A stretch of DNA of 64,000 bases from Haladaptatus sp. DJG-WS-42 (GTDB lineage Archaea; Halobacteriota; Halobacteria; Halobacteriales; Halococcaceae), in assembly GCF_037198285.1 (NCBI RefSeq), contig NZ_CP147243.1, positions 186,001 through 250,000 of the forward strand, written 5' to 3'. The translations under genes and the position numbers were made by a program. The notes under the pieces are model-generated. The model saw only the letters and a list, made by a program, of their open reading frames with translations. It was not told where the DNA came from and did not search any database. Within the stretch, counting starts at the first letter, position 1, and each line of letters begins with the position of its first letter. This document shows positions 7,736 to 15,104 of the stretch, one piece after another.

Positions 7736-8389
7736 TCAGTCGAATCGGGCCACTGCCCTGACGGGCGCACCGTCTGCGTCGGCGAGCGAGAGCGGGAACG
7801 CATCGAGGTGAAATCGGTCAGGCACGCGGTCGAGTTTGCACAGATTCTCCACGATGAGACAGTCGTGGCCGAGCAATGCGTGGTGAGCCGGGCTGCCGGT
7901 TGGCTCGCCCGCAGCCTCGTTCTGACTCGGCGTCGGGTCGGGGCTGAAGGCGTCGATGCCGACGTGAAGATTGCGGGTCGCACACCACTCCGCGACGGTG
8001 ACATCGAGGTACGGGTGGTCGAGGTAGGCGTCCGTGCCCCAGTGCGCGTCCCAGCCGGTGTGAAACGCGAGCATGTCTGCGTCAGCGACATCGGTCTCGG
8101 CTGGTAAATCCGCGAGCCGAATCCGGTCTCGAGCGCCGCGGTGGCGACAATCGACGCATACCGCCTCGAACGAGAACGTCGAGATGGGGAAGGTATCGAG
8201 CGTCTTGCCGTTCTTCTCGGTGTGGCTTGGCGCGTCGATGTGGGTTCCGGTGTGACTCCCAAAAGACAGCCCAGTCACGCGATAGCCGTCGATTTGGTAG
8301 ATGGCGTGGCCGCGGAACGTCACGGGTGGGTCGCCCGGATAGACGGGCATGCCGCCCGCAACTGGGTGCGTGAGGTCGATGGAAGTCAT
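7736..8389 (-). CDS. Cyclase family protein (kynurenine-formamidase-like metal hydrolase)
   Basis: A 217-residue member of the cyclase/KynB fold. It shows the start pattern DLTHPVAGGMPVYPGDPP and the hallmark metal-binding motif SHTGTHIDAPSH near residues 45-56. Family members are Mn- or Zn-dependent hydrolases acting on N-formylkynurenine or related amides and lactones; the substrate here is unknown. Its ATG overlaps the stop of the upstream threonine synthase gene by 4 bp (ATGA), so the two are co-translated. Confidence 0.86.
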   Translation of the reverse strand: MTSIDLTHPVAGGMPVYPGDPPVTFRGHAIYQIDGYRVTGLSFGSHTGTHIDAPSHTEKNGKTLDTFPISTFSFEAVCVDCRHRGARDRIRLADLPAETDVADADMLAFHTGWDAHWGTDAYLDHPYLDVTVAEWCATRNLHVGIDAFSPDPTPSQNEAAGEPTGSPAHHALLGHDCLIVENLCKLDRVPDRFHLDAFPLSLADADGAPVRAVARFD

Positions 8390-9561
8390 GTGTCTCCGAG
8401 TACCGTGGCGAGGTGTTCGTCCAGCTTCGCAAGCGGGACGGAAGGCGCGTCTGTCGCCGCCCCATCGAGTTCTTTGAAACCGGTTCCAGTAAGGATGAGC
8501 GCGACGCGGTCAGTTGCATCTACCTCACCGCGTTCTGCGAGTTGCCGGAGTCCAGCGAGCGCAACCGCGGAGGACGGTTCGACGCACAATCCTGCTTTGG
8601 TGGCGAGGTTGCCGGTTGCGTCGTGGATGGCGGCTTCTGACACCGATACGACCGCACCGTCAGTTTCGGCTGCGGCGGCGAGCACGCGATTGCCACTCGG
8701 TGGGTTCGCGTTGGCGATAGAGTAGGCGGCGGTTGGTTCGGGGTCGATTGGGCGAACCTCGTGGCCCTCGCGGAAGGCTTCTGCAATCGGGTCGCAGTTG
8801 GCGGCTTGCACGAAGTAGAGCCGCGGCAGGGCGTCGATGAGGTTTGCTTCCTTGAGTTCTCGCAGAGCTTTCCAGACGCCGCTTGCCTGCCCGCCGCTGC
8901 TTACCGGAAGACAGATTGCGTCGGGGACACCGTCAAACTGTTCTATGAGTTCGAGAGCAACCGTCTTTTGTCCGGCGACGCGCAGGGGTACGTCCGAGTT
9001 GACGAACTCGATGCCAAGTTCCTCTCCCAGTTCGAGACTGTCGAAATAGAGTTTCCCGTAGTCACCAGCCACACGAATGATTTCAGGCTCGTACTGGGAA
9101 ATCGCGGCGAGACGCTTTTCGGAAATATCGTCGGGGACGAGCACGACGCAGGGAAGGCCTGTAGCCGCCGCGTGCGCTGCTGTACTCATCGCCATGTTCC
9201 CGTGCGAGACGGTTCCGACGGCGTTCACGTCCCGCGCTTCGGCCGCCGCCACCGCAACGGCGCTCCCGCGGTCTTTGAACGTCCCAGTTGGGTTTTCGGC
9301 TTCGTCTTTCACCCACAGGGTACAGCCCGCGTACTCGTCGAGTCGGGGCGTTCTGAGGAGCGGTGTGTTTCCTGCCGCCCAGCCAAGGCCGTCAGTCGGG
9401 GCTGCGGGCAGCAGCGACGCATAGCGCCAAACGCCGCGCACATCGTCGGTTGGCCACTCGAACGCTGTCGTATCGGTGTCGAACCAAACTGGTTCGCCAC
9501 AATCACACCGGATGCGCGTCGCGTCGGACACTTCGTCGCAGGAATAACAGCGTGTGTTCAT
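8386..9561 (-). CDS. thrC: Threonine synthase (PLP-dependent)
   Basis: A 391-residue fold-type II PLP enzyme converting O-phosphohomoserine to threonine. The N-terminal CYSCDE...CDCGEPVWF is the small zinc-ribbon-like segment common in archaeal ThrC. The PLP lysine sits in ENPTGTFKDRGS, the glycine-rich phosphate loop is SSGGQASGV, and GTGFKELDG lies near the C-terminus. The frame can be extended two codons to a TTG, but the ATG giving MNTRCYSC is preferred. The related cysteate and 2,3-diaminopropionate enzymes look similar, so the substrate is inferred. It forms an operon with the cyclase gene. Confidence 0.85.
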   Translation of the reverse strand: MNTRCYSCDEVSDATRIRCDCGEPVWFDTDTTAFEWPTDDVRGVWRYASLLPAAPTDGLGWAAGNTPLLRTPRLDEYAGCTLWVKDEAENPTGTFKDRGSAVAVAAAEARDVNAVGTVSHGNMAMSTAAHAAATGLPCVVLVPDDISEKRLAAISQYEPEIIRVAGDYGKLYFDSLELGEELGIEFVNSDVPLRVAGQKTVALELIEQFDGVPDAICLPVSSGGQASGVWKALRELKEANLIDALPRLYFVQAANCDPIAEAFREGHEVRPIDPEPTAAYSIANANPPSGNRVLAAAAETDGAVVSVSEAAIHDATGNLATKAGLCVEPSSAVALAGLRQLAERGEVDATDRVALILTGTGFKELDGAATDAPSVPLAKLDEHLATVLGDT

Positions 9562-9600
9562 TACCAACCTGTACGCGAACCCACAGTATATGGGTTGGCC

Positions 9601-10365
9601 TCAGTCGGCGAGACCGTACCCGCGTTTGAACAGTGCAATATCGAGGGCGAGCACCGCGACGGTTGCACCCGTGAGCACCGCGAGGGCGAGGTTCGGGTCA
9701 ACGTCGTAGTAGTCGAGGAAACCGTAGCGGACACCACTCACCATGTACACCATCGGATTCGCGAGCGAAATCGTGTACCACGGTTCCGGGAGCGCGTCCA
9801 AGGCGTAGAAGATGCCCCCGAAGAACACAAGCGGGCGGATGATGAACTGGTTCATCACGGTGAGGTAGTCAAAGTCGCGCGCCCAGAGGCCGCCAGCGAC
9901 GCCGAGGCTCGCAAACAGCGATGGAATGACGACCATGAAGGCAACGAGATAGAGCGGGTGCTCGATGCCAACCGGCGTGAAAAACGCTCCCACGACGGAG
10001 ATGATGATGCCAATGATGACACCGCGAAGCGCACTCGAGGCGACGTAGGCAAACACCATCTGCGGGTAGCTCATCGGTGAGGTGAGCGTTTCGTGAATAT
10101 ACTCGTTCCACCGGCCGTGGAAGATGGAGAACGAGGCGTTCTCGAACGCATTCGAAATCGTGCCCAACACGACGAGGCCGGGGAGGATGAACAGGACGTA
10201 GGAAAAGTCACTGGTCGGACCGATGCGCTCGCCGAGGATGACGCCGAACACCGAGAAATAGAGGACGTTCGTGATGAGCGGTGGCATAAACGTGTTACGA
10301 GGCCGACGGACGTATCGGAGAATCTCGCGGCGCACGAGCGTCAGGAAGCCAGTAAATCGGCTCAT
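9601..10365 (-). CDS. ABC-2 type transporter permease
   Basis: A 254-residue six-helix permease of the ABC-2 (DrrB/NodJ-like) group, with the family segment FENASFSIFHGRWNEYIHETLTSPMS and a C-terminal NPMVYMVSGVRYGFL motif. It pairs with the ATPase encoded upstream, whose stop overlaps its ATG by 4 bp. Together they form a two-component exporter, probably moving a drug-like, lipid or polysaccharide substrate outward. Nothing nearby reveals the substrate. Confidence 0.9.
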   Translation of the reverse strand: MSRFTGFLTLVRREILRYVRRPRNTFMPPLITNVLYFSVFGVILGERIGPTSDFSYVLFILPGLVVLGTISNAFENASFSIFHGRWNEYIHETLTSPMSYPQMVFAYVASSALRGVIIGIIISVVGAFFTPVGIEHPLYLVAFMVVIPSLFASLGVAGGLWARDFDYLTVMNQFIIRPLVFFGGIFYALDALPEPWYTISLANPMVYMVSGVRYGFLDYYDVDPNLALAVLTGATVAVLALDIALFKRGYGLAD

Positions 10366-11333
10366 CGCTGTGCCTCCTGTTTTGCGCCCGCCGGTGGACG
10401 GTCGCCGTTTGTCGACTCTTGTCCGTTAGTGAGCGAGACGAACACCTCTTCGAGCGAGGTGCGAGAGATGTCTAAGTCCACGACCTCGTGGCCTGCGTCA
10501 TCAAGCGCGAGGAGGACGTCGGGGGCGACGCTTCCCGCTCGGTGAGCGCGGACGACGAGCCGTCCCTGTTTCAGTTCGACCGACTGGACGCCGTCTACGG
10601 CCACGTCGGGGGCGGTGTTCGGCGGGTCGCGCAGCGTGATTGTGATATTGTCCACACCCTGGTCCATGAGGTCGTCGGGGCTTGCGACGGTCACTTTCTT
10701 GCCTTCGTTCATGATGGCGACCCGGTCACAGAGGCGCTCTGCTTCCTCGATGTAGTGGGTGGTGAGCAAAATTGTCGTGCCCTCCTCGTTCATCTCGGTG
10801 ATGATGTTCCAGAGGTCACGCCGGAGTTGGACGTCCACACCCGCCGTTGGCTCGTCGAGAATCAGGAGGTCTGGTTCGGTGACGATGGCGCGCGCAAGGA
10901 GGAGTCGGCGCTTCATCCCACCTGAGAGCCAGTCAAAGCGCGTGTCGCGCTTGTCGTAGATACCGACCTTCTTGAGCGCGGCGTCCGCGCGCCGGGAGGC
11001 TTCTTCTTTGCCAATGCCGTGATAGCCCGCCTTGTGCATCAGCACTTCTTTGATGGGGAAAAACCGGTCGACGTTGAACTCTTGGGGCGCGACGCCGATC
11101 GCGTCGCGGGCCTGTTGGTAGTCGGCTTCTACGTCGTAGCCGAACACGCTGGCTTCGCCGCCGGTTTTGCGCACGAGGCCGGTGAGAATGGAGATGAACG
11201 TCGTCTTCCCCGCACCGTTTGGCCCGAGCAGGCCGAAAAACTCGCCTTGCTCGACGGCGAGGTCGAGTCCCTGCAACGCGTCTACGTCGCCGTAGGACTT
11301 TCGTAAGTTGTCTGTCTCAATCGCGAGAACCAT
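10362..11333 (-). CDS. ABC transporter ATP-binding protein (DrrA-like)
   Basis: A 323-residue ABC ATPase. Walker A is GPNGAGKTT, the signature is LSGGMKRRLLLARA, Walker B is DLLILDEPTAGVD, and the H-loop is TTHYIEEAE. The long C-terminal extension (about residues 225-300) with the EEVFVSLT segment is typical of DrrA/CcmA-type exporters. It is the first gene of the two-gene exporter operon, overlapping the permease gene by 4 bp. The last 20 or so residues are rich in charged and proline residues and may be a flexible tail. Confidence 0.92.
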   Translation of the reverse strand: MVLAIETDNLRKSYGDVDALQGLDLAVEQGEFFGLLGPNGAGKTTFISILTGLVRKTGGEASVFGYDVEADYQQARDAIGVAPQEFNVDRFFPIKEVLMHKAGYHGIGKEEASRRADAALKKVGIYDKRDTRFDWLSGGMKRRLLLARAIVTEPDLLILDEPTAGVDVQLRRDLWNIITEMNEEGTTILLTTHYIEEAERLCDRVAIMNEGKKVTVASPDDLMDQGVDNITITLRDPPNTAPDVAVDGVQSVELKQGRLVVRAHRAGSVAPDVLLALDDAGHEVVDLDISRTSLEEVFVSLTNGQESTNGDRPPAGAKQEAQR

Positions 11334-11393
11334 CTACCGACACGAAAAAGCTGGGCACAGTTAACCCGCACTACTTGGGTTGGGCTTGCCGCC

Positions 11394-12212
11394 TTAGAGT
11401 TCGATGCGTTCGACGATTTGGTCGCCGTCCGTGTGCGTATTGAGCGCGACGATGCGGACGTAGCCTTCCAGCCCTGAGCCACGGAGTTTCGCCTTGAGGA
11501 GGTTATCGACCTGATAGACTCCTGCAGCGTTGGTCATCTCGATTTCGACGGTGACTGCAGTCTCGTCACCCTCTTGGAGCGTGACCTTTCGAATTGCCTG
11601 ACTGGAGACGGTATTGATACCGCGCCCACCGCTCTCGTACGGGATGCGCGAGCGACCGTGTTCCATGTCAAGGGCGTCTGCGACGCGGATGACGCCTGCT
11701 TCGACCGTGAGTGGGTCTTCGACGGTGTGGTGACAGAGAATGGCGTGGAGGACTTCCGCCTTCACCTTCACCTGCTCAGTGATGGTGTCGTAGAACTCGG
11801 GGAGAACGCGGTCGAGAATGTCTGAGGCGAGTGGAATCGAGTAGTAGACGTGGTCGTCACGGTGGACGATGTGCCCGATGTCGTGTAACGTGGCAGCGAA
11901 GGCGATAATCACGGATTCGTCTTCTTCGGCGAGGCCCTGGTCGCCCGCGCCGTTGAACGAGATGCCGCCGCGCTTTAAGAGGTCGTAGAGGGTGAGCGCG
12001 CGGTCGCGGACGATTTCGATGTGCTTTGCGCCGTGGTCGTTGTAGCGCTTTCTCGCGACAGCGTTCACGTTCTGGGCCCGCAAAAGCGCCTGAATCTCCT
12101 CGTCGGTTTTGATAAAGGAGAGAACGCGGTGCAGTTTCTCGTCGGGGAACGAGTGGGCTGCACCCTGGTCGTACGATAGGATGTCACTCTCGCCATCTGG
12201 AAGGTCACTCAT
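11394..12212 (-). CDS. HD-domain metal-dependent phosphohydrolase
   Basis: A 272-residue protein with an HD-type core. KHIEIVRDRALTLYDLL supplies the first His, the HD pair lies in FAATLHDIGHIVHRDDHVYYS, and a C-terminal helical domain follows. HD hydrolases act on phosphate esters, often nucleotides; the substrate is not evident. A longer open frame reaches upstream into the peroxiredoxin gene region, but the extra 40 residues are Arg/Ser-rich shadow sequence. The ATG giving MSDLPDGESD is preferred. It lies about 50 bp downstream of the peroxiredoxin gene, possibly in one transcript. Confidence 0.85.
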   Translation of the reverse strand: MSDLPDGESDILSYDQGAAHSFPDEKLHRVLSFIKTDEEIQALLRAQNVNAVARKRYNDHGAKHIEIVRDRALTLYDLLKRGGISFNGAGDQGLAEEDESVIIAFAATLHDIGHIVHRDDHVYYSIPLASDILDRVLPEFYDTITEQVKVKAEVLHAILCHHTVEDPLTVEAGVIRVADALDMEHGRSRIPYESGGRGINTVSSQAIRKVTLQEGDETAVTVEIEMTNAAGVYQVDNLLKAKLRGSGLEGYVRIVALNTHTDGDQIVERIEL

Positions 12213-12262
12213 AGTGTACTGAACGCGGCGGAGCGAGAAAAAAACCTCGGGCGAGTGCGCGA

Positions 12263-12736
12263 TTACGCGTCGGCTGCGGCCTGCGCGACTTCGTCGTAGT
12301 TTGGTTCGACGCCGGGATCGTCGCTGACCCACGAGTAGGTGACGTCGCCGTCTGCGTTGATGACGAACACGGAGCGCTTTGCGACGCCGTAGACGCCGAG
12401 GCCGTCGAAGTCCATCTCAACGTTGAACGCTTCGATGATCTCGCGGTTCAGGTCGGAGATGAGGCCGAAGTTGAGGTCGTTCTGGGCGCGGAACTCGTTG
12501 AGCGTAAACGGCGTGTCGCGGCTGACACCGAACACTTCTGCGCCGACATCCTCGAACTGGCTGAGGTTGTCGCGGAACGTACACATCTCGTTGGTGCAGA
12601 CGCTCGTGAACGCGCCCGGGAAGAATGCGAGCACGAGTGGGGCGTCGTTGAGGCGCTCAGAGAGGTCGAACTCCTCGATGTCGCCGTTTGCTACCGGTGC
12701 GCTGAAGTCTGGTGCGTCGTCGCCAGTGTTGACCAT
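12263..12736 (-). CDS. Peroxiredoxin (AhpC/TSA, BCP/AhpE-like)
   Basis: A 157-residue thioredoxin-fold peroxidase reducing H2O2 and organic peroxides. The peroxidatic cysteine is Cys47 in PGAFTSVCTNEMCTF, and Cys52 five residues later could act as resolving cysteine as in BCP-type enzymes. It starts TGDDAPDFSAPVANG, the usual peroxiredoxin opening. It is divergent from tatA. The thioredoxin-reductase-like gene at 18999-20039 might belong to the same redox network, but that is inference. Confidence 0.92.
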   Translation of the reverse strand: MVNTGDDAPDFSAPVANGDIEEFDLSERLNDAPLVLAFFPGAFTSVCTNEMCTFRDNLSQFEDVGAEVFGVSRDTPFTLNEFRAQNDLNFGLISDLNREIIEAFNVEMDFDGLGVYGVAKRSVFVINADGDVTYSWVSDDPGVEPNYDEVAQAAADA

Positions 12737-12870
12737 TGCGTCTGGGCCTTACGGAGACAGTCAAAAGACGTTTGCGCTCTCGGCCAATCGCCCCGTCACA
12801 GACCAGTCAATCACGGGAGGGCTGTCGATTGCCTCACTTCTGGGAGGGTCTTGCCGGATGAGCAAAAAGC

Positions 12871-12880
12871 CTATATTAAA
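12871..12880 (+). promoter_or_regulatory. TATA box of tatA
   Basis: CTATATTAAA lies 24-33 bp ahead of the tatA ATG. In haloarchaea this spacing puts the transcription start at or next to the ATG, so the mRNA is probably leaderless. No Shine-Dalgarno sequence is visible in the gap. Confidence 0.6.
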
Positions 12881-12903
12881 CAGTAGGCAACGATGGGGTA
12901 GAG

Positions 12904-13254
12904 ATGCTCGACACAATCACTCCGCTGTTCCCGGGAATCCCGGGCGGGCCGGAACTGCTCGTCATTCTGTTCATCGCCATCCTCCTGTTTGGCGCAAACA
13001 AGATTCCAAAGCTCGCCCGCTCTACCGGGCAAGCGATGGGTGAGTTCCAGAAAGGCCGCGAAGAAGTCGAAGGCGAACTTGAAGAGATGCGCAACAAAGG
13101 CAAAGACGAGGCAACCGACACCGAAGCGGCTGACGCAGACACCACGGACGCCGACGCAGACAAGGCAGAAACGCAGGCTGCCTCGGAAGAAGCCCAGCCA
13201 AACATCGGCGCAGACGACGAGGAAGACGACGTCGAAGCCGAGAAAGAAAAGTAA
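12904..13254 (+). CDS. tatA: Twin-arginine translocase subunit TatA
   Basis: A 116-residue protein with a short N-terminal transmembrane helix (ELLVILFIAILLFG), the hinge GANKIPKLARSTGQAMGEFQKG forming the amphipathic helix, and a long acidic tail (Asp, Glu, Ala and Thr rich) typical of haloarchaeal TatA. It forms the pore-like part of the Tat machinery that exports folded proteins. That fits the several Tat substrates in this window: halocyanin, multicopper oxidase, protease, TlpA, LVIVD and DUF3179 proteins. No tatC is adjacent. Confidence 0.93.
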   Translation: MLDTITPLFPGIPGGPELLVILFIAILLFGANKIPKLARSTGQAMGEFQKGREEVEGELEEMRNKGKDEATDTEAADADTTDADADKAETQAASEEAQPNIGADDEEDDVEAEKEK

Positions 13255-13318
13255 AAGAGTAATCGTTTTTCTCTCTCACCCTCGACCTATTAGCGGACGC
13301 GCCGTGTCTGTATTTCGA

Positions 13319-13391
13319 GGGCGTGTGGCCTAGTGGATAGGGCAAGCGGTTCCTAACCTCTTGATCGCGGGTTCAAATCCCGTCACGCCCG
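13319..13391 (+). tRNA. tRNA-Arg (anticodon CCU)
   Basis: The acceptor is GGGCGTG paired with CACGCCC (discriminator G at 13391). The D arm is GCC...GGC. The anticodon loop is TTCCTAA with CCT at 13352-13354. The T arm is GCGGG-TTCAAAT-CCCGT. One mismatch (C-T) is present in the middle of the anticodon stem. CCA is not encoded. Copies of the 3' end recur at 13461-13472, 13574-13595 and 13676-13697. Confidence 0.94.
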
Positions 13392-13472
13392 CTTCGACCT
13401 CGTTAGCACTCGGTCTCGCGGGCGTGACGACGTTCGCAAAAGCTCCGCTTTTGCTCACTCCCGCCACGCCCG
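13392..13472 (+). repeat. tRNA-3'-end module A1 behind tRNA-Arg
   Basis: An 81-bp unit directly after tRNA-Arg, ending TCACTCCCGCCACGCCCG, a near copy of the tRNA 3' end. It holds GGGCGTGACG at 13420-13429, the exact reverse complement of the last ten acceptor-side bases of the tRNA (13381-13390). It also has a perfect 8-bp hairpin GCAAAAGC-tcc-GCTTTTGC at 13436-13454. The GTTCGCA-hairpin-TGCTCACTCCCG end is shared with module G2 behind tRNA-Gly. Confidence 0.8.
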
Positions 13473-13595
13473 TAAACTGTGTTGCGAGCGATGCGAGCAA
13501 CCAGTTGAGAACCGTGTGGGATTTGCAACCCTGCCAGCCGCAGCGCGAACGAAGTGAGCGACCGTCTGGCTCTGGTTTGAATCCCGCCACGCCCG
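13473..13595 (+). repeat. tRNA-3'-end module A2 behind tRNA-Arg
   Basis: A 123-bp unit with nested stems AACTG/CAGTT and TTGC/GCAA (13475-13506), an inverted T-arm copy GGGATTTG-c-AACC (13518-13530), a hairpin with arms GCCAG (13533-13537) and CTGGC (13566-13570), and a direct T-arm/acceptor copy (13574-13595). It matches module G1 closely in its second half. The outer stem pair changes from A-T in G1 to C-G here, a compensatory change. Confidence 0.8.
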
Positions 13596-13697
13596 TTCTG
13601 CGACGAACGAAGGTGAGGAGCGAACGGGCCCGGAGATTCGTAACCCTACGAGACGAGCAAAGCGAGTCTCGGTCTGGTTCGAATCCCACCATGCCCG
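13596..13697 (+). repeat. tRNA-3'-end module A3 behind tRNA-Arg
   Basis: A 102-bp unit starting TTCTGCGACGAAC, like G1. It has the inverted T-arm copy GATTCG-t-AACC (13635-13645), a hairpin CGAGAC/GTCTCG (13649-13671), and a final copy GGTTCGAATCCC plus ACCATGCCCG (13676-13697). The direct and inverted copies match each other (GATTCG with CGAATC) though both differ from the resident tRNA. The tract ends here, and 13698-13733 holds the 3' flank of the cupin gene. Confidence 0.78.
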
Positions 13698-13733
13698 CTA
13701 TCTTCTGTGACGCAAGTATATAGAAAAACGCCG

Positions 13734-14234
13734 TCAGTCAGACCGCTCTATCGTAAACGTTGTCCCGCACTCGGTGCAGTCGAACTCGAAACCGCCGGTG
13801 TCGGTCAGGTCGAGGCCATGGGCTGTTTCTTCCTCGCATTTTCGGCAGAAGGTGAGCGATTCGATTTCGTCCCAGTCGTGGCTCCTGCCGGGTGCGCCAA
13901 AGGCGAAGCCGACGGCCGTTTCGTCTTCCTCGTTGATTCCCTGCTGGAACTCGCCGGGGGCAAAGCGGATGGCTTCGCCCGCTTCGACGGTGACGCTGTC
14001 GCGTTCGTCGTCAACCAACGTCTCGAAGGTCGCCGCTCCCTCTTGGACGTAGAACACTTCTTCTTGGTCGTGGTGGGTGTGCAGGCCGCCCGAGAACGAC
14101 TCGCCGGATTCGAGTTCGAAGTAGTTCATGGCGAAGTCTTCGGTGCCGAGCGCTCTCGAAACGGGGCGACGGACGCTGTGGACGTTCATCGGATTGGTCA
14201 GAATATCCACGTCGTCGATGGCGACTTTCTTCAT
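13734..14234 (-). CDS. Cupin-domain protein with C-terminal zinc ribbon
   Basis: A 166-residue protein. Residues about 35-115 form a cupin barrel with metal-ligand motif HTHHDQEEVFYVQEG and a second motif around FAPGEFQQG. The last 45 residues contain two CxxC pairs (CRKCEE and CTECG), a zinc ribbon that could bind metal or nucleic acid. Function is unknown; such cupins serve as small-molecule sensors or simple enzymes. The gene lies between the tRNA-Arg repeats and a regulator on the same strand. Confidence 0.8.
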   Translation of the reverse strand: MKKVAIDDVDILTNPMNVHSVRRPVSRALGTEDFAMNYFELESGESFSGGLHTHHDQEEVFYVQEGAATFETLVDDERDSVTVEAGEAIRFAPGEFQQGINEEDETAVGFAFGAPGRSHDWDEIESLTFCRKCEEETAHGLDLTDTGGFEFDCTECGTTFTIERSD

Positions 14235-14305
14235 AGCCTCACCTTTCTATTGGTCACCAAAAAGCGTGTGGCCAAAGCTGGAAGGGGCACTGACGAGGAT
14301 ACCGG

Positions 14306-15022
14306 CTACGGGTCGAGCAGTTTCGCTTCAGCTTTGCGCAAATGTTCTAAGAACGTCGTCTTCGACACGTCCATCTCTGCGGCCAGTTCCCGCGTCGAGA
14401 CGCCGCGGGGCCACTGGTAGTAGCCGCGGTCGCGCGCCAGATTGAACGCATCGCGCTGGCTCGCAGTCAGGGTGTCACCGCGCTTTTTTCGCTCCGAGTC
14501 GGCTGGCGGCGACGCAGAGATACGAGAGACGGACACATCCGCGCCGGCGTCCCTGCGGACGCCGTCGAGTTGGGATTCGATTTCGCTTCGTTCGCCCGCG
14601 AAAACGACTTGCCAGTACTCGCGGCCGTCCTCGATGCGCACCGGTGCGCTGTGGACGAAGCCGTATTTCAACAGCGTCGGGCACACCATGTCTTGGGGTT
14701 TGTACTCCACGAAGAACTCGCGGGCGACGTTGCCCGGCGCGCTCGCTGAGGTCTGTTTACCAAACCGTTCTTGCAGTTCGTGGACCTCGCCTGCGTGTGG
14801 CGAGTCGTGGATGGTTTCGAGCAACTCCTCTACGTGGTCGAGCGTGTCGCCGTAGGCCGTGAACAGCCCGTTTACGACGGTGTCGGTCGTCTTTGGCGAG
14901 CTGTAGACCGCGTGGCCAAGTACTCCGCCGCCAACCTGCTCGGTCGATTCGATAGCCCAGCAGTTCGGGTGCCAGAGATTGAGCGTCAATCGAGTGCCCG
15001 CGTGCTGTCTGGTCTGGCTCAT
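14306..15022 (-). CDS. HTH_10 / bat-type transcriptional regulator
   Basis: A 238-residue haloarchaeal regulator. The C-terminal HTH_10 domain reads TASQRDAFNLARDRGYYQWPRGVSTRELAAEMDVSKTTF within the last 60 residues. The N-terminal 150 residues form the variable input domain of bacterio-opsin-activator relatives. The frame extends 28 codons upstream, but the ATG giving MSQTRQHAG is the likely start. It is divergent from the aldehyde dehydrogenase gene with 82 bp between starts, so control of that gene is a natural guess. Confidence 0.87.
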   Translation of the reverse strand: MSQTRQHAGTRLTLNLWHPNCWAIESTEQVGGGVLGHAVYSSPKTTDTVVNGLFTAYGDTLDHVEELLETIHDSPHAGEVHELQERFGKQTSASAPGNVAREFFVEYKPQDMVCPTLLKYGFVHSAPVRIEDGREYWQVVFAGERSEIESQLDGVRRDAGADVSVSRISASPPADSERKKRGDTLTASQRDAFNLARDRGYYQWPRGVSTRELAAEMDVSKTTFLEHLRKAEAKLLDP

Positions 15023-15070
15023 TAGCAAGGCAAACGAGAAGAACACACTTGTACCCTTCCATGGACGGGT

Positions 15071-15080
15071 TGGGTTATAC
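15071..15080 (+). promoter_or_regulatory. Putative TATA element ahead of aldehyde dehydrogenase
   Basis: TGGGTTATAC ends 25 bp before the ATG at 15105, the usual distance for a haloarchaeal leaderless promoter. It lies in the 82-bp gap shared with the divergent HTH_10 regulator gene. Confidence 0.45.
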
Positions 15081-15104
15081 CGCTCTTTCGACCCTAGATG
15101 AGCC

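Noticed and set aside
8761-10080. Plus-strand ORF of 439 codons
   Set aside because: It lies antisense to threonine synthase and the ABC permease, both with clear motifs; its composition (Val/Arg/His rich) is typical of a shadow frame in high-GC DNA.
13330-13723. ORFs of 120 codons on both strands over tRNA-Arg and its modules
   Set aside because: They read through the tRNA and repeat tract in both directions; the sequence is explained by tRNA-derived repeats and hairpins.
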